From contig DATEHZ010000032.1 of the NCBI GenBank assembly GCA_035279385.1, positions 1 through 26,555 on the forward strand: a stretch of 26,555 bases of DNA, in the 5' to 3' direction. The notes under the pieces were generated by a model. That model had not been told where the DNA came from. It saw nothing but the letters and a program-made list of their open reading frames with translations, and made no database searches. This stretch comes from DATGJX01 sp035279385. GTDB taxonomy: Bacteria > Vulcanimicrobiota > Vulcanimicrobiia > Vulcanimicrobiales > Vulcanimicrobiaceae. Position numbers and translations under genes: made by a program. Of the stretch, positions 16,402-23,183 are shown piece after piece. Positions within the stretch are counted from its first letter, which is position 1, and every line of letters starts with the position of its first letter.

Positions 16402-17344
16402 CGATTCCCTCCTCCAGCGGATATCCGTGCATAATGTTCAGATTGACGACCGCCTGTGCTGCGGCACCGCGGCCGAGATTATCGATCGCGCAGATGGCGC
16501 GCACCACGCAGCCGTGCACCGATACGTGCACTTCCGCGTCGTTCGTTCCGCGCACGGCTCGCATGCTCGGCACCATGCCGCTGCGCATCAGCCGCACGAA
16601 CGGGTTCCCGCCGTATGCACTCAGAAAGGCGGCATGGACTGCTTCCTCCGTGACGGGCTGCGCGAGCGTGGCGTAGGCGTTCACGAGCATCCCGCGCGAG
16701 ACGGGAACGACCTGCGGCGTGAACACGAGGTTCGCGAAGATTCCGGCCGCGCGCCATTCCTGCAGAATCTCCGGCTCGTGCCGGTGTCCGCCAAGGCCGT
16801 ACGCGCGCACGTCGCCTTCGACTTCGGCGAAAAGCGAGGGCGTCGCCGGCGTGCGTCCGGCACCGGTAATCCCGCTCTTTGCATCGACGATCACCTGCGT
16901 GGGCGCGAACGGCGCGAGCGGCAGCGTGGCGAGCAGCGTCGCGGTCGGATAGCATCCCGGATTCGCAACGAATTGCGCCCGAGCGATTCGATCCCGATAC
17001 CGTTCCGCAAAACCGTACACCGCGGGCGTCGGATCGAGCCGGAAATCGCCCGAGAGATCCAGCACGCGTGCGCCGCGCTGCAGCAACTGCGGGGCAATCG
17101 TCTTGGCAACGCCGTGCGATCCGGCGAGCACGACGGCGTCTCCCGCGGCGACGTGCTCGAGCACCGCTCCGGGCCCGTCGAACGTGCGATCGAGCCGCCG
17201 CAGCTCCGCAAAATGTTCGCCGATCGGTTCGCCCGCGTGGCTCGCGCTTTCGAGCACGCCCAGATCTGCGCGCGGATGGCGCGCGAGCAGCGCAATTAAT
17301 TCGGCCGCGGCATAGCCGGAGGCGCCGTAGACGTGAACGCGCAT
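16382..17344 (-). CDS. argC: N-acetyl-gamma-glutamyl-phosphate reductase
   Basis: 320 residues. The Rossmann motif is YGASGYAAAEL (usual form GASGYTGAEL), and the catalytic cysteine is C131 in VANPGCYPTA. SGDFRL and GHRHEPEI carry the substrate residues, and TPQVVPVSRGM follows. It reduces N-acetylglutamyl-phosphate, made by ArgB, to the semialdehyde used by ArgD. ATG 17344 shares one base with the argH stop (TAATG). The open frame continues far upstream as a shadow of argH, so the start is set by the Rossmann strand and the overlap. The length is slightly short for the family but complete. Confidence 0.95.
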   Translation of the reverse strand: MRVHVYGASGYAAAELIALLARHPRADLGVLESASHAGEPIGEHFAELRRLDRTFDGPGAVLEHVAAGDAVVLAGSHGVAKTIAPQLLQRGARVLDLSGDFRLDPTPAVYGFAERYRDRIARAQFVANPGCYPTATLLATLPLAPFAPTQVIVDAKSGITGAGRTPATPSLFAEVEGDVRAYGLGGHRHEPEILQEWRAAGIFANLVFTPQVVPVSRGMLVNAYATLAQPVTEEAVHAAFLSAYGGNPFVRLMRSGMVPSMRAVRGTNDAEVHVSVHGCVVRAICAIDNLGRGAAAQAVVNLNIMHGYPLEEGIDARAAV

Positions 17345-18693
17345 TACGCGAGCAGCTCCTCGACCTGGTCTTGCAGCGCGTCGATCGATTCGCGCACCGC
17401 CTGCGGGCGCGTCGACCCCCTCGTCGCTTTTCCGTCCACGGAAGCGCGCGCGTCGGGCCAATCCAGCGGCGCGCCCTCGCGTTCGTACGCGAGAATTGCG
17501 GCGCCGGCGATCGCATGCGCTTCGCGTGCCGTTTTGCCGCTCGCGATCAGCGCGTCGGCGACGTCGGTCGCAACCGTAAATCCCTCGCCTGCGAGCGCCG
17601 TCATGCGCCCGCGGTTGAAGTGCACGTGCGCCAGCGCGCGCGCAAACGCATCCAGCGCCGCGAGTCCCTTTTCGACCGTCGCGATAATCGCGCTCTTCGT
17701 GACCTGCAGATCGCGATGATACGAGAGTCCGATCCCGCTGCAACTCCCCATCGCGCCCGCTAACGTTCCAATAAGCGAACCGGATGCGGCACGCACCAAC
17801 TCGAACGGATCGGGATTGCGTTTCTGCGGCATCAGGCTCGAACCGGTCGACGCTTCGTCGCCCAAACGCATGTAGCCGAAGTTCGGCGTGCACCAGATGA
17901 TGAATTCCTCGCAGACGCGCGACGCACTCATGACCGAGCGTGCGGCGGCGTGCGCGAGGTCGAGCGCCGCGTCGCGGTTCCCGATTGCGTCCATCGCATT
18001 GCGCGAGGGCGCGTCAAAGCCGAGCGCCGATGCGGCCGCGTCCCGATCCAGCCGCAGCGACGAACCTGCGAGCGCGGCGGAACCCAGCGGGCAATGCGCG
18101 AGCGCGTCGCGCTGCGCCGCCGCGAACCGGCGCGCGTCGCGTACGAACGGTTCCGCTGCCGCGCAGAGCCAAAACGCGAGCAGCACGGGCTGCGCCGGCT
18201 GCCAATGCGTCGTCGCGGCGAGCAGCGTTTGCGCTTCGAACTCCTCGTTCGCAAAACGCAGGAACTGCGCGGCGATCCGCGCCGCGAGATGTTTCCCCTT
18301 CGCCGCGCGATCGGCGCAGTAGAGGAGCAGCGTCGTCGCGACTTGATCGTTGCGGCTGCGCCCGGCGTGAAGAAGTTCGCCGGTATGCGGCTCCAGTTCG
18401 CGCACGCGCGCGTCAATCGCGCCGTGAATATCTTCCGCCGCGCTCGCGCGGGCGTATACGGCGAAGCCTCCGGCGTCTATCTCGCCGGCGACCGCTTGGA
18501 GCGCGTTCTGCAGCGCTTGCGCGGAGCCCGCGGAAATGATGCCGCCGCGCTCCAGTGCCGTGACGTGCGCTTGCGAACAGCGCACGTCGAACGGCGCGAG
18601 AACGATATCTTCTTCGAGCGAGGAGCCGAACCGCAGCAGCGCCGGATCGGGCGATGCGCTGAAACGGCCGCCCCATTGGAGCGCATCGCTCAC
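17344..18693 (-). CDS. argH: Argininosuccinate lyase
   Basis: 449 residues, fumarase/aspartase superfamily. GRSRNDQVAT (111-120), H163 in TTHWQPAQP and the flexible signature loop GSSLMPQKRNP (284-294, with the catalytic Ser) are all present. It splits argininosuccinate into arginine and fumarate, the last step. The start GTG 18693-18691 overlaps the argG stop as GTGA. The preceding residues in the open frame are a shadow of argG, and QWGGRFS at residues 6-12 is the normal family start. One small variation is HAGRSRND where most members have HTGRSRND. Confidence 0.95.
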   Translation of the reverse strand: MSDALQWGGRFSASPDPALLRFGSSLEEDIVLAPFDVRCSQAHVTALERGGIISAGSAQALQNALQAVAGEIDAGGFAVYARASAAEDIHGAIDARVRELEPHTGELLHAGRSRNDQVATTLLLYCADRAAKGKHLAARIAAQFLRFANEEFEAQTLLAATTHWQPAQPVLLAFWLCAAAEPFVRDARRFAAAQRDALAHCPLGSAALAGSSLRLDRDAAASALGFDAPSRNAMDAIGNRDAALDLAHAAARSVMSASRVCEEFIIWCTPNFGYMRLGDEASTGSSLMPQKRNPDPFELVRAASGSLIGTLAGAMGSCSGIGLSYHRDLQVTKSAIIATVEKGLAALDAFARALAHVHFNRGRMTALAGEGFTVATDVADALIASGKTAREAHAIAGAAILAYEREGAPLDWPDARASVDGKATRGSTRPQAVRESIDALQDQVEELLA

Positions 18694-19889
18694 GTACGCC
18701 CGACCATTTCGAGCGGCAAACCGTGCAGTTTGATAAATCCGCCCGCAGCCTGATGATCGAATGCATCGTCTTTGCCGTACGTTGCCAGCGCCTGCGAATA
18801 CAGGCCGAACGGCGACTGCACGCCCGTGACGATTGCGCTTCCCTGATGCAGCCGCACGCGGACCTTGCCGGTGACGCGAGCGGCACCGCTCGCGTTGAAC
18901 GCGTCGAGCGCGTCGCGCAGCGGCGACATCCACAGTCCGTCGTACACGAGCTGCGCGTACGTCTGATCGCTCTGGGCTTTGAAACGCAGTTCGTCGCGCG
19001 TGAGAACGACGCGTTCGAGCGCTTTGCGCGCCGTTATCAGCAGGACCGAACCCGGGCATTCGTAGACTTCGCGCGACTTCAGTCCGACGACGCGGTCTTC
19101 AACCATGTCGATGCGGCCCACGCCGTGTTTGCCGGCAAGCGCATTGAGCTGCGCAACGAGCCGCCAGCCTTTAACGCCGCCGTGCTGCGGTACACCATTT
19201 TCGAACTCGATGACGATTTCGTCCGGCTGCGCGGGGCGGTCTTGCGGCGAGGCCGTCCACGCGTACGCGTCTTCGGGCGGCGCGTTCCACGGATCTTCGA
19301 GCACGCCCGCCTCGATCGATCGTCCCCACACGTTGGCGTCGATGGAATACGGCTTGGCGGCGGTGTGCGCGATCGGCACGCCGTGCTCAGACGCGAACGC
19401 GATGGCGTCGGGACGCGAGAGCGGCTGCTCGCGCAGCGGCGCGCGGCAGATCACATCCGCGTCGAGCGCGCGCACGCCGAGCTCGATTCGCACCTGATCG
19501 TTGCCTTTGCCCGTGCAGCCGTGCGCCACCGCTCCGGCTCCGTATGCGTGCGCCGTCTCGACGAGCAGATGCGCGATCAGCGGGCGCGAAAGCGCGGCGG
19601 AGAGCGGATAGACACCTTGATAGAGCGCATTTGCCGCGAGTGCTTTATAGGCGAAGTCGTCGATGAATCGTTGCTTCGCATCGACGAGCACCGCATCGCT
19701 CGCACCCAGATCGAGCGCCTTCTGCTTCACCGCCTCGAGCGCTTGCGCCGCGCCGCCGCCCGCCACGGCATCGCTCTCGCCCAAATCCGCCGTCAGCGCG
19801 ATGACGTCGAAACCTTCGAGAATGAAGCGCTTGAGCAGTACGGAAGTGTCGAGGCCGCCGGAATATGCCAAAACGATGGTCTTGTTCAC
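18690..19889 (-). CDS. argG: Argininosuccinate synthase
   Basis: 399 residues, type I. The N-terminal ATP-pyrophosphatase loop is LAYSGGLDTS (7-16), then HGCTGKGNDQVR (citrulline/aspartate site), PLREQPLSR and YSIDANVWGRSIEAGVLED. It joins citrulline and aspartate using ATP. The start GTG 19889-19887 overlaps the argR stop as GTGA, and AAAGAGAG about five bases upstream may be its ribosome-binding site. The frame is open further upstream but only within argR. The C-terminus is complete and leads straight into argH. Confidence 0.96.
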   Translation of the reverse strand: MNKTIVLAYSGGLDTSVLLKRFILEGFDVIALTADLGESDAVAGGGAAQALEAVKQKALDLGASDAVLVDAKQRFIDDFAYKALAANALYQGVYPLSAALSRPLIAHLLVETAHAYGAGAVAHGCTGKGNDQVRIELGVRALDADVICRAPLREQPLSRPDAIAFASEHGVPIAHTAAKPYSIDANVWGRSIEAGVLEDPWNAPPEDAYAWTASPQDRPAQPDEIVIEFENGVPQHGGVKGWRLVAQLNALAGKHGVGRIDMVEDRVVGLKSREVYECPGSVLLITARKALERVVLTRDELRFKAQSDQTYAQLVYDGLWMSPLRDALDAFNASGAARVTGKVRVRLHQGSAIVTGVQSPFGLYSQALATYGKDDAFDHQAAGGFIKLHGLPLEMVGRT

Positions 19890-20347
19890 GAACTCTCTTT
19901 CAAATCGGTAAAGCGTTGAACGATGATGGGCGCGTTCTTGGGATCGTCGACGATGACCAGGATCGTGTCGTCGCCGCCGATCGTTCCGATGATCTCCGGC
20001 CACTGCGCTTCGTCGATGGCCGCGGCAACCATCATCGCGCTGCCCGGCGGCGTGCGCAGCACGAGCATGTTCACGCTGCTCTTGATCTCGCCGACCAGTT
20101 CCGACACCAGGCGATGCAGGCGGCTGGTAAACGCCGTCTCCGCAGCGGGAAGCACGTATTTGAATTGATGCGCGCTCCCGTCTTTGATCGGCACCTTTGC
20201 CAAACCCAACTCCTTGATGTCGCGCGAGATCGTCGCCTGCGTCGTCTCAAACCCCTGCGCCTCGAGCAGATCCGCCAGCTCTTCTTGGGATCGAACGGGC
20301 CTAGTCGAGACGAGGGTCAAAATCGCACGCTGCCGCCGTTCTTTCAT
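19886..20347 (-). CDS. argR: Arginine repressor ArgR
   Basis: 153 residues. The N-terminal winged helix has SQEELADLLEAQGF, then the recognition helix region TTQATISRDIKELGL. The C-terminal hexamerisation and arginine-binding domain has RTPPGSAMMVAAAID and the motif GTIGGDDTI. With bound arginine it should repress arginine genes at ARG boxes; the only good boxes in this window lie between argF and argB. ATG 20347 gives the usual family start; the longer open frame upstream is Gly/Pro-rich and unlikely. As first gene of its operon it is transcribed with argG-argH-argC-argJ-argD, so it may be co-expressed with its targets. Confidence 0.95.
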   Translation of the reverse strand: MKERRQRAILTLVSTRPVRSQEELADLLEAQGFETTQATISRDIKELGLAKVPIKDGSAHQFKYVLPAAETAFTSRLHRLVSELVGEIKSSVNMLVLRTPPGSAMMVAAAIDEAQWPEIIGTIGGDDTILVIVDDPKNAPIIVQRFTDLKESS

Positions 20348-20379
20348 TTGAAAAGGCGCTCCGGCCGAGCCTCCGCGCC

Positions 20380-20394
20380 CCCCGCAAAGCGGGG
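20380..20394. repeat. GC-rich hairpin in the argR leader
   Basis: CCCCGC, an AAA loop and GCGGGG form a six-pair stem 33 bases before the argR ATG. Neither strand shows a following T-run, so it is not a standard terminator. It would lie in the argR 5' untranslated region if the promoter is upstream of it. Function unknown. Confidence 0.4.
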
Positions 20395-20420
20395 CCCCCA
20401 TTGGGTTGCGTAGACGGTAT

Positions 20421-20448
20421 AAAATCGCTGCGTTACGGCGCAGCGATT
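20421..20448 (-). terminator. Intrinsic terminator after argF
   Basis: AATCGCTGCG (20423-20432), a six-base loop and CGCAGCGATT (20439-20448) are perfectly complementary over ten bases. Read leftward, the stem lies 18 bases after the argF stop and ends in a TTTT run. The plus strand also has CTTTTCTT after the stem, so it may work both ways, but no rightward gene ends here. It separates argF from the argR-argD operon. Confidence 0.65.
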
Positions 20449-20465
20449 CTTTTCTTGCAAGGCTG

Positions 20466-21440
20466 TCATACGGGAAACCCTTTCAAGTCGGTGAGCAGCG
20501 CGGCGAGCACCGCTTTTTGCGCGTGCATGCGGTTTTCGGCCTGGTCGAAGACGACGCTGCGCGGGCCGTCGATGACGCCGGCCGCGACTTCCGCCCCGCG
20601 GTGCGCGGGCAGACAGTGCATGAACACCGCGTGCGGCGCCGCATGTTCGAGCAGTTCTTCGGTCACGCGGTAGGGCGCGAGCACGGCGCGATTGCGTTCC
20701 GTGCGCGCCTCCTCACCCATCGAGGTCCAGACGTCGGTGTAGATGGCGTCGGCTCCGCGCACGGCGCGTACGGGATTTGCAAACGCGCGCGCGCTGCCGC
20801 CGCTCGGCTTGCCGAGATTTTTCAATTCGCTCAAAAACGCTTCGGACGGGCGGTGCGAGGGCGGACATCCGAATTGCACCGCAGCGCCCGACATCACCGC
20901 CGCTTGCGCGAGCGAGGCCGCTACGTTGTTCTGCGCATCGCCGAGATATGCGATGCGCAAACCGGCGAGCGAGCCGAAACGCTCCTTGAGCGTAAGCAGA
21001 TCCGCGAGCGCTTGACAGGGGTGAGCGGCAACGGAAAGACCGTTGATCACCGGCACGCTCGACGCCGCGGCAAAACGCTGCAGCGGCTCGTGCGCGTGCG
21101 TGCGAATCACGATGGCGTCGGCGTAACGCGAGAGTACGCGCGCCGCGTCTTCCGGCGTCTCGCGCGTGCCGATCGAAAACTCGTCGCCTTTCGCGAACAC
21201 CACCGCGCCGCCGAGTTGCGTCATGGCGACTTCGAACGACACGCGCGTGCGCAGGCTCGGCTTCTCGAAGAACATCGCGAGCGTCTTGCCGCGCAGCAGC
21301 TGCGATTGTTCGCCGATGCGGCGGCTCTTCAGGTACTCGGCCAGGCGCAGCAGCAGGGCGAGGTCCGCGCAGGCCAAGTCGTCGATCGCGAGCAGATGCC
21401 GGCCGTAGAGAGCGGCGGGGACTGGCGCCAGGGCGTACAT
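20466..21440 (-). CDS. argF: Ornithine carbamoyltransferase
   Basis: 324 residues. The carbamoyl-phosphate loop is EKPSLRTRVSFE, with HPCQALADL, the ornithine-side motif DVWTSMGEE and the HCLP motif in FMHCLPAHRG. These separate it from aspartate carbamoyltransferase. It makes citrulline for ArgG. ATG 21440 is the only reasonable start; it leaves about 14 residues before the family core (RHLLAIDDL). No Shine-Dalgarno site precedes it, and a TAAATA box ends eight bases upstream, so translation may be leaderless. It is transcribed away from argB across a shared ARG-box operator and is followed by its own terminator. Confidence 0.95.
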   Translation of the reverse strand: MYALAPVPAALYGRHLLAIDDLACADLALLLRLAEYLKSRRIGEQSQLLRGKTLAMFFEKPSLRTRVSFEVAMTQLGGAVVFAKGDEFSIGTRETPEDAARVLSRYADAIVIRTHAHEPLQRFAAASSVPVINGLSVAAHPCQALADLLTLKERFGSLAGLRIAYLGDAQNNVAASLAQAAVMSGAAVQFGCPPSHRPSEAFLSELKNLGKPSGGSARAFANPVRAVRGADAIYTDVWTSMGEEARTERNRAVLAPYRVTEELLEHAAPHAVFMHCLPAHRGAEVAAGVIDGPRSVVFDQAENRMHAQKAVLAALLTDLKGFPV

Positions 21441-21442
21441 AT

Positions 21443-21479
21443 GCTGTATATTTATGCATATGCTGCATAATTTTGCAAG
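21443..21479. promoter_or_regulatory. Tandem ARG boxes (ArgR operator) shared by argF and argB
   Basis: Two 18-base ArgR-type palindromes lie side by side: TGTAT-ATTT-ATGCA (core 21445-21458) and TGCAT-AATT-TTGCA (core 21464-21477). The known ARG box is TGNAT, four A/T bases, ATNCA; box 1 fits fully and box 2 has one mismatch. Their centres are 19 bases apart, two turns of helix, near the 20-21 bases of classic ArgR operators. A perfect palindrome TATGCA-TATGC-TGCATA bridges them. The boxes cover the likely argF -35/-10 elements, the argB -10 and the argB start codons, so bound ArgR would block both promoters. Confidence 0.75.
21449..21478 (-). promoter_or_regulatory. argF: Probable argF promoter inside the ArgR operator
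   Basis: Read leftward, TTGCAA (21478-21473) as -35 and TAAATA (21454-21449) as -10 are 18 bases apart, and the -10 ends eight bases before the argF ATG. On the other strand TATATT (21447-21452) ends seven bases before the second in-frame ATG of argB (21460) and may be its -10, though no good -35 matches it. Confidence 0.5.
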
Positions 21480-22254
21480 ACTTGTGGTCAAATACGGCGG
21501 GAACGCCATGGGCGGCGCTGCCGAGGATGCCCTGTTTTGCGAACTTGCCGCCCTCCGCGCCGCCGGGCACGCCGTCATCCTCGTGCACGGCGGCGGTCCG
21601 GAGATCGACGAAGCGCTCAGGCGCCGCGGCCTGAGCAGCCGCCGCGTCGACGGGCTGCGCGTGACCGACCAAGACGCGCTCGACGTCGTCGAAGCGGTGC
21701 TCTGCGCGACGGCCAACAAGCGTCTCGTACGCAGCTGTCTACAGCAGGGTATCTCCGCCGTCGGGATCAGCGGTCAGGACGGCGGCCTCATAAGAGCGCG
21801 CCGAGCGCGCTCTCCATCGGGCGGCGATCTCGGCTTCGTCGGCGAGATCGTCTCCGTCGATCCCGCGCCGCTGCTCGCGCTGCTGCAGTCCGGTTATCTT
21901 CCGGTGGTCTCTCCAATCGCCGTCGACGAACGAGCGGAGCACGCGTACAACGTGAACGCCGACACCGTGGCGGGTGCCATTGCCGCGGCAATCAAGGCCG
22001 ATGCGTACGTCGCGCTTACGAACGTCGATCGCGTCCTGCGCGATCCCGCCGATCCCGGCACGGCGATCGAAGAACTCTCGTTACCCGATGCGCTCCATTT
22101 CGCAAGCTCGGAGGCGTGCGCGACCGGCATGCGACCGAAATTGCTCGCCGCGATCGACGCGATCGCCGGCGGGGCGAGCCGGGCGTACATTTGCGGCACG
22201 AAACCGGGAGCCATCGCCGGCGCGCTGGCGGGCGACGCAACCGTCATCGCCTAG
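21454..22254 (+). CDS. argB: Acetylglutamate kinase
   Basis: 266 residues from ATG 21454. The amino-acid kinase fold shows KYGGNAMGG (K13 binding phosphate), VLVHGGGPEID, RRVDGLRVTD (substrate), YNVNADTVAGAIA and VALTNVDRVL. It phosphorylates N-acetylglutamate, the second and usually arginine-inhibited step; the short N-terminus lacks the extra helix found in strongly arginine-inhibited hexameric forms, so control may be mostly by ArgR (inference). A second ATG (21460) sits seven bases after a TATATT box and could be the true, leaderless start. Neither start has a Shine-Dalgarno site. It is divergent from argF, with 13 bases between start codons. Confidence 0.94.
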   Translation: MHMLHNFARLVVKYGGNAMGGAAEDALFCELAALRAAGHAVILVHGGGPEIDEALRRRGLSSRRVDGLRVTDQDALDVVEAVLCATANKRLVRSCLQQGISAVGISGQDGGLIRARRARSPSGGDLGFVGEIVSVDPAPLLALLQSGYLPVVSPIAVDERAEHAYNVNADTVAGAIAAAIKADAYVALTNVDRVLRDPADPGTAIEELSLPDALHFASSEACATGMRPKLLAAIDAIAGGASRAYICGTKPGAIAGALAGDATVIA

Positions 22255-22292
22255 GGGAATATATCCGCGGCTTGCGTGGGCAAGTGGTCCCC

Positions 22293-22979
22293 ATGGGCGA
22301 CGAGCAGGCCATACCGCGACATCATCCCATTTCGGCTCGCGAGCTGCGCAAATTCCTCTGGGCAAGCATTCGGGCGCTTCTGCCGACCATGGCATTCGAT
22401 ATCGCCGGCACGATGCTCGTCTATTATCTGCTCCTCCCGCACTTCGGCAGCGCCAGTATCTGGCCGATTCTCGGCGCATCCCTCGTGCCGGTGATTTCAA
22501 ACGTTTTTAATTTCATACGGCACCGCACGTTCGACGTCGTCGGCATCATCGTGCTGATCGGATTGCTCGCCGGCGTCGTTCCGGCGGCGTTCGGCGGGGG
22601 GCAGCGCCTGCTGCTCGTGCGCGAGTCCTTCGTAACCGGCGCGCTCGGCGTCGTCCTCTTGGGATCGGCGCTGCTGCATCGCCCCCTCGCGTTCCACGTG
22701 ATTCGCGAATTTCTCACGGCGAACGAGGCGCTGCCGCACGAACGCTGGGACGTCCTCTGGGCCTCGGGGTATTTTCGCCACACCATTCGAGCGATAACCA
22801 TCGGCTGGGGCGCGCTGCTGCTCGGCGAGTTCGTGCTGCGCGCCTTCATGGCGCTGCGCATGAACATCGCCTTCGTTCTGGGGGCGGGGCCGGTGTTCGT
22901 GACGATTCTCTTGCTTCTCGCGGGTCTTGCCACGGCGTTTTTTCTCGCGCACGCAATCCGAGTCGCTCTTTCTGCTTGA
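22293..22979 (+). CDS. Six-helix integral membrane protein, VC0807-like
   Basis: 228 residues with a basic N-terminus and hydrophobic segments at about 29-49, 57-74, 81-100, 112-128, 166-186 and 192-220. The pattern DIAGTMLVYYLLLPHFG early, a SNVFNFIRHRTFD loop, and LHRPLAFHVIREF followed by a soluble stretch with GYFRHTIRAIT is what I associate with VC0807/IspA-like proteins of unknown function. It follows argB by 38 bases and may be co-transcribed. The start ATG 22293 has only a weak purine stretch before it; a GTG three codons upstream is possible. The TGA stop lies within the -35 box of the promoter for the hom leader. No transport or catalytic motif is visible. Confidence 0.65.
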   Translation: MGDEQAIPRHHPISARELRKFLWASIRALLPTMAFDIAGTMLVYYLLLPHFGSASIWPILGASLVPVISNVFNFIRHRTFDVVGIIVLIGLLAGVVPAAFGGGQRLLLVRESFVTGALGVVLLGSALLHRPLAFHVIREFLTANEALPHERWDVLWASGYFRHTIRAITIGWGALLLGEFVLRAFMALRMNIAFVLGAGPVFVTILLLLAGLATAFFLAHAIRVALSA

Positions 22980-23004
22980 CGCCCGCCTGGATGCATGCTA
23001 TCGT
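22976..23004 (+). promoter_or_regulatory. Promoter of the hom-metY-metX leader
   Basis: TTGACG (22976-22981) and TATCGT (22999-23004) are separated by exactly 17 bases, and TGC before the -10 gives it an extended form. The -35 overlaps the stop codon of the membrane protein gene. The -10 ends seven bases before the ATG of the short leader ORF, placing the transcription start at 23011-23012, that is, on the start codon. Confidence 0.7.
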
Positions 23005-23011
23005 TGCCGCA

Positions 23012-23083
23012 ATGTCGATTCTGACTTCGCGAATGTTCTGTATGTGCTGCGGCGGTGAGCAAGCGGCGCGGGTATTTGCGTAA
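23012..23083 (+). CDS. Cys/Met-rich leader peptide of the hom-metY-metX attenuator (23 residues)
   Basis: ATG to TAA encodes 23 residues, MSILTSRMFCMCCGG followed by EQAARVFA. Codons 8-13 read Met-Phe-Cys-Met-Cys-Cys, so three of six are Cys and two Met, in a segment where neighbouring proteins use these residues rarely. The ORF starts at the predicted transcript start, so it would be leaderless; there is no Shine-Dalgarno site. Its 3' end (codons 18 to stop) is the 5' strand of the antiterminator. The likely role is as a sensor: ribosomes pausing at the Cys/Met cluster would leave the antiterminator strand free and allow read-through into homocysteine/methionine genes. The peptide itself probably has no function. 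Known Cys-codon leader ORFs in actinobacteria are the nearest parallel. Confidence 0.72.
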   Translation: MSILTSRMFCMCCGGEQAARVFA

Positions 23084-23127
23084 CGAAGTCTCGACACAGA
23101 CAATCGAGTATGCAAAGCCCCTCGCCG
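23028..23127 (+). promoter_or_regulatory. Antiterminator and competing folds of the hom leader
   Basis: Segment 2 (23064-23082) pairs with segment 3 (23109-23127): TTTGCGTA with TATGCAAA (one G-T), a 2x2 loop, GGG with CCC, a 1x1 mismatch, then CGGCG with CGCCG, 16 pairs in all. Segment 3 is also the whole 5' arm of the terminator, so the folds exclude each other. The 26-base loop holds a small CTCGA/TCGAG hairpin (23090-23108). Segment 1, CGCGAATG (23028-23035), can pair with TATTTGCG (23073-23080) and would act as the protector when no ribosome is present. Segments 1-4 therefore match a classical amino-acid attenuator. Confidence 0.65.
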
Positions 23128-23145
23128 TAACGGCGGGGGGCTTTT
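23114..23145 (+). terminator. Intrinsic terminator (attenuator) before hom
   Basis: AAAGCCCC-TCGCCG (23114-23127), a TAA loop and CGGCG-GGGGGGCTTT (23131-23144) form a 14-pair stem with one T-G, ending in CTTTT. It stands 38 bases before the hom ATG and downstream of the hom leader promoter, so it must be passed to express hom. It ends no upstream gene of its own except possibly the membrane protein transcript. Confidence 0.85.
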
Positions 23146-23183
23146 GACTTCCTCGCTTTCCCATCTCAACAGGAGGCAAGAGG

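Noticed and set aside
20336..20350. TTTCA-AA-TGAAA palindrome at the argR start as an ARG box
   Set aside because: The half-sites are in the opposite order from the ARG box and the spacing is two, not four, so it is not an ArgR site by the known consensus.
20418..20423. TATAAA box on the plus strand in the argF-argR spacer
   Set aside because: No -35 at a suitable distance and no rightward gene begins nearby; it overlaps the argF terminator and is probably incidental.
22980..23183. SAM-type riboswitch upstream of the methionine genes
   Set aside because: No recognisable SAM-I, SAM-II or SAM-IV core sequence was seen, and the space is largely taken by the leader ORF and the antiterminator/terminator. 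An unknown riboswitch cannot be fully excluded.
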